NCBI GenBank assembly: GCA_002328865.1
Contig: DCWO01000120.1
Coordinates: forward strand, 1-12,401
From: Dehalococcoidia bacterium UBA2160
GTDB lineage: Bacteria > Chloroflexota > Dehalococcoidia > Lucifugimonadales > UBA1123
Direction of reading: 5' to 3'
DNA: 12,401 bases
Both the position numbers and the translations under genes were made by a program. The notes under the pieces are model-generated. The model saw only the letters and a list, made by a program, of their open reading frames with translations, did not search any database and was not told where the DNA came from. Of the stretch, positions 1 to 6,556 are shown in pieces (the first letter of the stretch is position 1; every line of letters begins with the position of its first letter).

Positions 1-117
1 GAATGCGACAATTGCCTCCCTGCGGGGCCCCAGATGCTTCGCCTGCGGTCTCAGCATGACAATCTGCAAAACGACCGTTACTGTCCAATGCATTGTCCGT
101 CCCGCGGACATAACGAT

Positions 118-182
118 GCTCAGGACGAACGGACAGGGGTGGGCTCAGGCCGAACGTACAACGTTGAGCTCAGAACGAACGG
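118..182. repeat. Three 15-bp direct repeats on a 25-bp period
   Basis: Three copies of GCTCAGxxCGAACGx lie at 118-132 (gctcaggacgaacgg), 143-157 (gctcaggccgaacgt) and 168-182 (gctcagaacgaacgg). Their starts are exactly 25 bp apart. The 10-bp spacers differ from each other. The unit matches one half of the element at 198-224 when that element is read on the minus strand, so these look like decayed partial copies of the same family. Confidence 0.6.
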
Positions 183-197
183 CCGATGCTTAGGATT

Positions 198-224
198 CCG
201 TTCGTGGTGAGCCTGTCGAACCAC
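198..224 (-). repeat. Dispersed 'TTCGACAGGCTCA..ACGAACGG' intergenic repeat
   Basis: Read on the minus strand, this segment contains TTCGACAGGCTCACCACGAA followed by CGG. From general knowledge, this is a recognisable short intergenic element seen in many unrelated high-GC bacteria, including Chloroflexota and sphingomonads. No function is established in this sequence. The partial copies at 118-182 lie nearby in the opposite orientation on the plus strand. Confidence 0.5.
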
Positions 225-280
225 ATCCTCACATCGACACAAGACGCGATTCGGGCGACAACGTTCCGTGTAAGCGCCGC

Positions 281-1279
281 CTAGTCGAATGCCGCTACGA
301 TCTCCTCTTCCACTCGTTGGAAGGCTTCGACGTCGCCTGTCGGAATGCCGCCGAACATGATCTCGTCGACGCCAGCGTCGACGAATTGGCCGATCCGTTC
401 GATGATGTAGTCGCGCGGGCCGGCCAGCGAGCCTGACTCTTTCGGCTCCATCAGAGGCCCCGCGTAGTTGCCGTGGAGGCGGTCCATCGCTCTGTATCCG
501 CGCGCTTCGTTGTAGCGTTCGGCCTCGGCCTTGTCGTCGGTGATCAACAGCGGCGCCAGCAGCGTGCGCTTGATCTGCGCCGGATCGCGACCCACGGCTT
601 CGCAGTGTCGTTTGAGCACGCCCATCTTGTGCTGGTACAGCTCCATCGACATGCCCCTGCCCGACCAGCCGTCCAGGTTGAAGATGTCGCCGTGCATCGC
701 CAGCGTCCGCATGGTGCGTTGCTCGCCCGTGCCTCCGATGAGTATCGGAATGTGAGGCTCTTGATAGCTGCCGGGCGACAGCGGCGCTTCGTCGAGTTGG
801 TAGTAGCGACCGTTGTAACTGACGGCGCCCTCAGCAGTGAAGAGTTTGCGGATGAGCTCGCACGCTTCCTCGAACCTGTCCGACCGTTCCCTCATCGGAG
901 GGAAGTCCCAACCGAAGGCCTCGTGTTCTCGCTGGAACCAGGCGGCGCCGAGCGCTAGAACGAAACGTCCTTTGGACGCCTGATCGAGCGTCGCCGCCAT
1001 CTTCGCGACCAACGCCGGATTGCGGTACGTATTGCCCAGCACTAGGTGGCCGAGGACGAGCTTGTCCGTCATGCCCGCGGCGACTGCCGTGAGCGTATAG
1101 CCTTCGAACGCCGTGCCGAGTTCCTGCTCGCGGTCCCCGCCTGGAGAACCCGGCGAAGGCGGCAAGAAGTGGTCGGCGAACCACAGGCTGTCCCATCTCC
1201 CCGCCTCCAACGCCTCGATCGAGGCGCGGATGTCGTCCCATGTCGTTCTGTAGCAGCTAACCTGAACTCCGAATTTCAT
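281..1279 (-). CDS. Luciferase-like (LLM class) F420/flavin-dependent oxidoreductase
   Basis: This 332-residue protein has the length and motifs of the bacterial luciferase-like TIM-barrel family, in which F420- or FMN-dependent enzymes oxidise small organic substrates. Visible motifs are WFADHF at 33-38, VLGNTYRNPALVAKMAATLD at 80-99, the barrel strand with KGRFVLALGAAW at 103-114, the cofactor-phosphate loop region IPILIGGTGEQR at 177-188, and the closing strand GVDEIMFG at 303-310. There is no signal peptide, so it is cytoplasmic. The ATG start at 1279 has an AGGGG Shine-Dalgarno at 1290-1294 with 10 nt spacing. The gene is transcribed divergently from the MFS transporter gene at 1594, which suggests linked regulation or a shared substrate. 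F420 versus FMN preference and the substrate cannot be read from sequence, but the family assignment is firm. Confidence 0.92.
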   Translation of the reverse strand: MKFGVQVSCYRTTWDDIRASIEALEAGRWDSLWFADHFLPPSPGSPGGDREQELGTAFEGYTLTAVAAGMTDKLVLGHLVLGNTYRNPALVAKMAATLDQASKGRFVLALGAAWFQREHEAFGWDFPPMRERSDRFEEACELIRKLFTAEGAVSYNGRYYQLDEAPLSPGSYQEPHIPILIGGTGEQRTMRTLAMHGDIFNLDGWSGRGMSMELYQHKMGVLKRHCEAVGRDPAQIKRTLLAPLLITDDKAEAERYNEARGYRAMDRLHGNYAGPLMEPKESGSLAGPRDYIIERIGQFVDAGVDEIMFGGIPTGDVEAFQRVEEEIVAAFD

Positions 1280-1299
1280 TGTTGCGCATCCCCTAGTTC

Positions 1300-1328
1300 T
1301 TAATGTTCCGTCGATCCTCAGTTTCCAA
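1300..1328 (-). promoter_or_regulatory. Weak sigma70-like promoter candidate for the oxidoreductase gene
   Basis: On the minus strand, TTGGAA (1323-1328) is followed after exactly 17 nt by CATTAA (1300-1305). The matches to TTGACA and TATAAT are 4/6 and 3/6. A transcript from here would start just upstream of the AGGGG ribosome-binding site at 1290-1294. Spacing and position are good, but the -10 match is poor, so this is only a candidate. Confidence 0.2.
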
Positions 1329-1432
1329 CCCGCTCGCCATTTCGGGCGACGCCCACACGCTGCTCAGGGGGTGTTCGGCTTCCCAAAACAGAGCATGAAG
1401 AGCCTATCACAGGCGTGGGCAAACCGAAACAG

Positions 1433-1520
1433 CCTCGTCGCCGGGTCACGCGAGTCGCCTGGCTGCGATTCGGTCGGACCCGATCCTCGGCGTCGTGATA
1501 CATTGTGCCCGGCGACGAGG
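1433..1520. repeat. 13-bp perfect inverted repeat in the divergent promoter region
   Basis: CCTCGTCGCCGGG at 1433-1445 is the exact reverse complement of CCCGGCGACGAGG at 1508-1520, with 62 bp between the arms. It could be paired operator half-sites for a regulator of the divergent genes, a large stem-loop, or remnant ends of a small element. No target-site duplication is apparent. Confidence 0.5.
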
Positions 1521-1593
1521 ATTGCGGCGGCTCGCCTTGTCTAGCTCATGGAGAGTCGCCGTTTGACGATCACGCATCACCACAAGGGGAATA

Positions 1594-2937
1594 ATGGCAC
1601 TATCTGACGGCGCCGAAACGGAAGATTTGACCCGCGAAGCGGAACAGCCGCGAGTTCCGCGAATCCCCTGGATCGGCGACAAGCTGTTCTACGGTTGGGT
1701 CGTCGTTTTCGTTGGCGCGGCGACCCAGTTTTTGCAGGGCACAATCAACCAGGGCTTCACGACGTACCTCGGGCCGCTGCAGCGTGATTTCGGCTGGAGC
1801 AGGGCGGTTCTCGCCGGGCCTCGTTCGATCACTTCGGTCCAGAACTCGATCTTCGGACCGGTCGAAGGTTATTTGATGGACAGGTTTGGACCCCGCATCA
1901 TGTCCGTCACCGGTGTCTTCATCATGGGCCTGGGGCTCATCCTGTTCGGCCTGACGAATTCGCTATGGATGTACTATCTGGCCAACGTCGTCATTGCCCT
2001 GGGCACCGGGTTCTACGGCATGTTGGTGATGTCCGTGGCAGTCAACAACTGGTTCCGGCGTAGGAGAACCATCGCTCAATCCTTGATGCTCCTGGGCTGG
2101 TCGATGGCCGGCGTGGTGGGCGTCCCGGCCGTGGTCCTCGTGCAGGCAGCGTTCGGGTGGGAGGTGTCCGCGATCGGGTCCGGCTTGATCATCTGGGCCG
2201 TGGGCATCCCGACCTCGATGCTGCTGCGCACCAAGCCGGAGCCATACGGATTGCTGCCGGACGGCGATTCCAAGACCGCCGATGCCACGGTCGCCGCCGG
2301 CCGAAATCCCGTCGACACGGAGCATGACTTCACCCTCCGCGAAGCCGTCCGGACCCGCACCTTCTGGTTCATCTCGGTTGGCTCGGCCATCGGCAACCTC
2401 GGCATGGGAACGGCGCAGGTGCACCTCTTCCTTCACCTCGAACAGGGCGTCGGACTGGAACGCACGACAGCGGCGCTCGTGTGGACGGTTGCCAGCCTGG
2501 CGAACATGCCGGCAAGGTTGATCGCGGGCTTCCTGGGAGACCGGCTGCCCAAGAACCATCTGATGGGCTTCGCCATAACAATGATGGCGATTTCGGTCCT
2601 CGTCCTGGGTGTCGCGACCACAGCGCGGATGGCATTCGTCTACTCCGTGCTCTACGGAATCGGCTGGGGTGTCCGGACACCGGTCATGAACGCGATGCAG
2701 GGAGAATACTTTGGCCGGACTTCTTTGGGCGTCATCAGCGGATGGCTGCAATCGCTCAGCCTCCCGTTGACCATCGCGGCGCCGGTTTTGGCGGGTTATG
2801 TAGCGGACGTTCAAGACAGCTACCGCACCACGTTCATCGTCGTGGCAATCCTGATGATGGCGGGGGCCGCGCTCATGTTCATGGCGGTTCGCCCAGCGCC
2901 GCCGAAGCGGCCGGAGCAGCGTTCAACGGCGGCGTGA
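1594..2937 (+). CDS. MFS transporter, monocarboxylate/oxalate-formate-like
   Basis: This 447-residue polytopic membrane protein has the length and layout of a 12-helix major facilitator. A cytoplasmic N-terminus of about 30 residues precedes LFYGWVVVFVGAATQF at 31-46. The loop motif A, GYLMDRFGPRIM, is at 92-103, with its second-half counterpart GFLGDRLPKNHLM at 312-324. NNWFRRRR is at 151-158, and the central cytoplasmic loop containing KPEPYGLLPDGD spans about 212-255. The FYGW opening and the FGWSR motif (66-70) resemble the oxalate:formate/monocarboxylate branch, but the substrate cannot be assigned. The ATG at 1594 is preceded by AAGGGG four bases upstream, a slightly short but usable spacing. 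The divergent oxidoreductase gene suggests import of an organic substrate for oxidation, or export of its product. Confidence 0.9.
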   Translation: MALSDGAETEDLTREAEQPRVPRIPWIGDKLFYGWVVVFVGAATQFLQGTINQGFTTYLGPLQRDFGWSRAVLAGPRSITSVQNSIFGPVEGYLMDRFGPRIMSVTGVFIMGLGLILFGLTNSLWMYYLANVVIALGTGFYGMLVMSVAVNNWFRRRRTIAQSLMLLGWSMAGVVGVPAVVLVQAAFGWEVSAIGSGLIIWAVGIPTSMLLRTKPEPYGLLPDGDSKTADATVAAGRNPVDTEHDFTLREAVRTRTFWFISVGSAIGNLGMGTAQVHLFLHLEQGVGLERTTAALVWTVASLANMPARLIAGFLGDRLPKNHLMGFAITMMAISVLVLGVATTARMAFVYSVLYGIGWGVRTPVMNAMQGEYFGRTSLGVISGWLQSLSLPLTIAAPVLAGYVADVQDSYRTTFIVVAILMMAGAALMFMAVRPAPPKRPEQRSTAA

Positions 2938-2984
2938 CCGGCGAGAAGCATCCGGATTAGTTGGCTGAGTAAGCCGAAGATGCC

Positions 2985-5900
2985 TCAGGGCAGGCTGCGG
3001 CCGATCCATCGGGTGTTGTACTCCCGCAGATACTCCTGGCGCCGCCGATCGTCGGGATAAGCCTCCTGATCCGTGTACGGATAGCTCGACATGTCGTGGA
3101 ACGGAAGCGGGGCCACGGTGGAGCCGTAGGCTGTGTCAGCCCACATGTCCTTTACGTAGCCGTCGACGTACACCAGGAAGTCGCGCTTCCACCCCTGGGG
3201 CAGCGGGCCTGCTTCGTCGGCTGAGAAGCTTATGGCGATCTCCTCGCCGTGGTGCATGATCACGTACTGGTCGTCGGGCGCATCCAGCAGCGGCGTGACA
3301 TCCCCGAACCTCGTGTAGTACCCCGCCTGGTCTCCGAGGGGCGCCGAGTCGTTGGGCTGGTCGTAGAGGAACACCGGCGGGTTGTTCCCGTCCGGCAGAT
3401 GAAGCTTTGGGTAGCCTCTCCAGTGCAGATCGGCTTGGTCGGGCTTCAATGTGGCGATGTTCACGGCTGCAACATCGTTCGCTGTGCTGACCCTGATTCG
3501 ATCCCAGTAGACCTCCATGTTCGTCGCGATCCTGACGCGGTAGTCATCGGACGGGAAAACGCCGGTCAGATCCACGGTCATCGTCTTGGGCAGGCCGGCG
3601 GGGAAGCCCAGGTCTTCGATGACCGTGACCCAACGGCCTTCATCATCCCTCCAGACCTGGAGAATCGGCGCCTGCAGGGCAATCCCGTCATCCAAGGCTT
3701 GCCGCACGCTCTCGGAGTTCCAGTACTCTATCCAGCCGTCCATGAGCAAAAGGACTCGTTCGGCGCCGGATAGGTCGCCGAGGTCGAGCACGACGGAGTG
3801 TGACTTCGCAATGCCTTGGTACGGGAGCAACTGAAACGTCGGGTAGGCCCGGTCGAATTCGCTTATCGCCGAAAGGATGTCGCGACCGTCGCCATCGGTT
3901 GCCGAAACGGGCGGCCTGGCGTCGCCGGTGACGTGGACCTCGAACTCGGGGAACGGCGGACCCATCTTCAGCACCTCGTTCGGGTAGACCTCGGTGTCCG
4001 AAGGATGATCCACGACGAGCAATCGGACCTGATCGAGGTAGCTGACCTCCTCGAGCTGCTCGGTGATCCTGATCGTGTATTTCCCGTCTCGTTCCCGCAA
4101 CAAGCGTCCATCGACTTTGACGTACTCGTCGGAGTCGGGCTGATAGTAGGTGTCCGGTCCGACCAGGATGCCGATGAAGCCGGCGCCCAGGAAATCGGAT
4201 ATGAACGTGTATTGGTCCCCGTCCCATGTATAGAGCAGCGGACAGGACGACTTGCGGCCCTGCTCCGTGACGGTCAACGCCTGGTTCACGGCAACATCGT
4301 TGGGCCGTTGCCGAAGCCCGCTGGGCCAAAGAACGTGAACCATCCCGATCTGCTGTTCCTCGCCGAGACCGAACAACAGATTCGGGCTGTTCTGAGACAG
4401 GTACCCCGATCCGCCGGACACCTCTCGCTTCTGCCGGCGTCCTCCCGCCTTGACCTCCACTTTGCTGCCGAGGCCCATGCGGTTGCTGCCGTCGCCCACC
4501 GTCGTCACCTTGAGCCACGTGTTCCGGGCGCCTCCTTCGTTTTCCAGCAGCATTGGGTTGGCGCCATTGCGGACGACGAAGACGTCCACATCTCCGTCAC
4601 TGTCGTGGTCGCCCAGGGTCAGTCCACGCCCGCCTGCGCCGCCTACACCCTGCAGGCCGACATCGGCGGTTGCATCGACGAAACCTCCATCGCCCAGGCT
4701 CCGGTAGAGCACGACGGCGCCCTCGGGTTGGTCGACGACCAACATGACATCGAGATAACCGTCGTTGTCGTAATCGACGAAGGAGGCGCCCCAGGCTCGA
4801 CGGTCCTCGCCCGCTCCGGCCGCCTGCTGGAAGGAAGCGTCGGCGGCGAACGAGCCGTCGCCCCGGTTGCTGAGCAGCCACACCCCGTTCGTCGTCCCGG
4901 AGTTGACGAGCAAATCGACGAAGCTGTCGCCGTTGTAGTCGCCAGCCGCCACGCCTCGGGAGGCCGTCACGCCCGCTAATCCGGCTTTGGTTGTGACATC
5001 GGCAAAACTGCCGTCCCGGTTATTGCTGTACAAGACCCCTGGCTGCCCGTCGTTACCTAGATACAGATCGGTGTCGTTGTCGCCGTCGTAGTCCAGGAAC
5101 ACTGGCGTGACGCTTCTGGCGATGCCGTCGAGTCCGGCCTCCACCGTCATGTCGACGAAGGCGCCATCGCCCGTGTTGCGGTAGAGTACGTTGCATTGGC
5201 CAGGCAGTTCTTGCGGGAATCGAATCGTGGCTCCGGCGGTCATTCCCCGGGCGTCGACGTAGTTGGCGACGAACAGGTCGAGGAAGCCGTCGTGATCGTA
5301 ATCCACGAACGTCGCCCCCATGCCAAAGCCCGCGCCATCGATGCCCGCCTCGACGGTGATGTCGGTGAAAGTCCCGTCGCCGTCGTTGCGGTAGAGTACG
5401 TCGGGACCGAAATTCGTGATGTACAGATCGGGGTCACGGTCGTTGTCGAAATCACCGAATGCGACGCCCATCCCCTGCCCGGTATGGCCGACGCCTGCCT
5501 GACTTGTGACATCGGCGAACGTCCCGTCTCTCTCGTTGCGATAGAGGGCGTTGCCGGACGAAGCTTCGGTCGGACCGGCGTTCACTACGTACAGGTCGAG
5601 GTGTCCGTCTCCGTCGAAATCCAGAAAGGCGGCGCCTGAGCCGTAGTACGGCGCCACGTCTTCGCGCAAGAACCGCGGGTCCGACGCAATGCGCTGGCCG
5701 GGCTCGAACTCCGGGGTTGCCGCGGCGCCGTGAACGAACTGAATCCCCGACGACGCCACAACGTCGGCGAACCGCACTCCGATGCCCGTCGATGCTGTAG
5801 CCGCGTCGCTCGGCCCGTCGGGGTCTTCGACGGCTCGAGCATATATCCCTTCCTCGAGGTATACGGGTTGACCGAGCTCGTCGGCGCTTCTTCGGATGAC

Positions 5901-6515
5901 GAACTTGTTGTAGGTGAGCATCTCGTTCAGGCCGCGTTTTTCGTCGCCGGCCTGCAGGAGGACGAGACCTAGGTTGTAGTGCGCCGCGGCTAGTGAGCCG
6001 TCCACCTGAATCGCCTTTTCCAGGCGCTCCCTCGCCTCGGGAATTCTCCCCGCGTCGAAGTAGATCTTCCCAAGATAGTAGTTGGTGTATGCATCGTTGG
6101 GGTCCAGACGCAGAACCTCGTTGAAGCGCTCGATAGCGGCCGCCTCTTGTCCTTGTAGAAGATCGAGACGGGCCAGAACATAGTTCAGATGTGCGTTTAC
6201 GGGATCGAGCGCCTCGACCGAGCTCAACGTCTGACGCGCCCTGTCATCGGCTCCCGAATGAAAGTAGGCGATCCCCAGATTGATGTGGCCGTAGACGTAT
6301 TCAGGGTCAAGGTCCACGGCCTTCTGAAACTCCTCGACGGCGTCGTTGAGCTGGCCTGTTTGCATCAGGCTGACTCCGCGCGCGTTGTGGCCGCGAAGCT
6401 GATCTGCCTTGTCTGGCGCCGCATCCCGAAAGACGACGATGTAGACGCCGATCACGATCCCGGCGAGTGCAACGATCGCCGCCAGCGCGATGTCTCTTTT
6501 CGATACGTCGATCAT
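2985..6515 (-). CDS. Membrane-anchored TPR / FG-GAP (VCBS) propeller / ASPIC-UnbV protein with large C-terminal region
   Basis: This 1176-residue protein is the last gene of the operon. It has an N-terminal membrane anchor at 8-28 (short charged head, so probably N-in with the rest outside) and about five TPRs at 43-205. Seven calcium-loop FG-GAP/VCBS units follow, with motifs such as DFDGDGHLDL (299-308), DFDNDRDPDL (355-364), DYDHDGFLDL (405-414), DYDGDNDTDL (475-484), DYNGDSFVDL (526-535), DYDNDGYLDV (581-590) and DHDSDGDVDV (636-645). This implies a seven-bladed propeller. An ASPIC/UnbV domain lies at about 676-750. A further region of about 420 residues (758-1176) opens with CPLLYTWDGDQYTF and includes SYLDQVRLLVVDHP (825-838). 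I recognise similar tails in environmental TPR/ASPIC proteins but know no assigned function. The ATG at 6515 has AGAGG 9 nt upstream. It is probably a scaffold or binding subunit, and the propeller plus ASPIC part parallels the upstream gene. Confidence 0.88.
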   Translation of the reverse strand: MIDVSKRDIALAAIVALAGIVIGVYIVVFRDAAPDKADQLRGHNARGVSLMQTGQLNDAVEEFQKAVDLDPEYVYGHINLGIAYFHSGADDRARQTLSSVEALDPVNAHLNYVLARLDLLQGQEAAAIERFNEVLRLDPNDAYTNYYLGKIYFDAGRIPEARERLEKAIQVDGSLAAAHYNLGLVLLQAGDEKRGLNEMLTYNKFVIRRSADELGQPVYLEEGIYARAVEDPDGPSDAATASTGIGVRFADVVASSGIQFVHGAAATPEFEPGQRIASDPRFLREDVAPYYGSGAAFLDFDGDGHLDLYVVNAGPTEASSGNALYRNERDGTFADVTSQAGVGHTGQGMGVAFGDFDNDRDPDLYITNFGPDVLYRNDGDGTFTDITVEAGIDGAGFGMGATFVDYDHDGFLDLFVANYVDARGMTAGATIRFPQELPGQCNVLYRNTGDGAFVDMTVEAGLDGIARSVTPVFLDYDGDNDTDLYLGNDGQPGVLYSNNRDGSFADVTTKAGLAGVTASRGVAAGDYNGDSFVDLLVNSGTTNGVWLLSNRGDGSFAADASFQQAAGAGEDRRAWGASFVDYDNDGYLDVMLVVDQPEGAVVLYRSLGDGGFVDATADVGLQGVGGAGGRGLTLGDHDSDGDVDVFVVRNGANPMLLENEGGARNTWLKVTTVGDGSNRMGLGSKVEVKAGGRRQKREVSGGSGYLSQNSPNLLFGLGEEQQIGMVHVLWPSGLRQRPNDVAVNQALTVTEQGRKSSCPLLYTWDGDQYTFISDFLGAGFIGILVGPDTYYQPDSDEYVKVDGRLLRERDGKYTIRITEQLEEVSYLDQVRLLVVDHPSDTEVYPNEVLKMGPPFPEFEVHVTGDARPPVSATDGDGRDILSAISEFDRAYPTFQLLPYQGIAKSHSVVLDLGDLSGAERVLLLMDGWIEYWNSESVRQALDDGIALQAPILQVWRDDEGRWVTVIEDLGFPAGLPKTMTVDLTGVFPSDDYRVRIATNMEVYWDRIRVSTANDVAAVNIATLKPDQADLHWRGYPKLHLPDGNNPPVFLYDQPNDSAPLGDQAGYYTRFGDVTPLLDAPDDQYVIMHHGEEIAISFSADEAGPLPQGWKRDFLVYVDGYVKDMWADTAYGSTVAPLPFHDMSSYPYTDQEAYPDDRRRQEYLREYNTRWIGRSLP

Positions 6516-6556
6516 CTCCGCGGGCCTCTCATTTCGGCAACGTGCACGGTCATCAT
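6512..6556 (-). CDS. 14-codon mini-ORF bridging the two ASPIC genes
   Basis: The frame encodes MMTVHVAEMRGPRR. Its first ATG (6556-6554) overlaps the TGA of the upstream gene as ATGA. Its TGA (6514-6512) overlaps the ATG of the downstream gene, again as ATGA. A consensus Shine-Dalgarno AAGGAG (minus strand of 6562-6567) lies 5 nt before the first ATG and 8 nt before the second, formed by the Lys-Glu codons near the end of the upstream gene. It could be a translational relay that keeps ribosomes moving between two large subunits. It is too short for any homology argument, and chance is possible. Confidence 0.4.
   Translation of the reverse strand: MMTVHVAEMRGPRR

Larger units (their letters stand above)
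1..280. other. Non-coding flank with degenerate repeat fragments
   Basis: No convincing gene is visible between the left edge and the stop codon of the oxidoreductase gene at 281. The stretch contains the repeat fragments annotated separately at 118-182 and 198-224. I see no tRNA, and no hairpin with a T-tract that would serve as terminator for the minus-strand gene ending at 281. It reads as an intergenic spacer colonised by a dispersed repeat family. Confidence 0.55.
1280..1593. other. Divergent intergenic region, oxidoreductase / MFS genes
   Basis: This 314-bp gap lies between divergent start codons and should hold the promoters of both genes. It contains a weak minus-strand promoter candidate (1300-1328) and a 13-bp perfect inverted repeat (1433-1520). 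Short open frames run through it in several frames, but none has both a good ribosome-binding site and a recognisable product, so I do not call a gene here. Confidence 0.55.

Noticed and set aside
2961..2977. Small hairpin TTGGCT-GAGTA-AGCCGA between the convergent MFS and TPR/ASPIC genes
   Set aside because: The stem is short, includes a G-T pair and is not followed by a T-tract on either strand, so I do not call it a terminator.
3816..4979. A 387-codon plus-strand open frame antisense to the large TPR/ASPIC gene
   Set aside because: Same cause: an open shadow of a high-GC repetitive gene, with no recognisable motif and no supporting neighbours.
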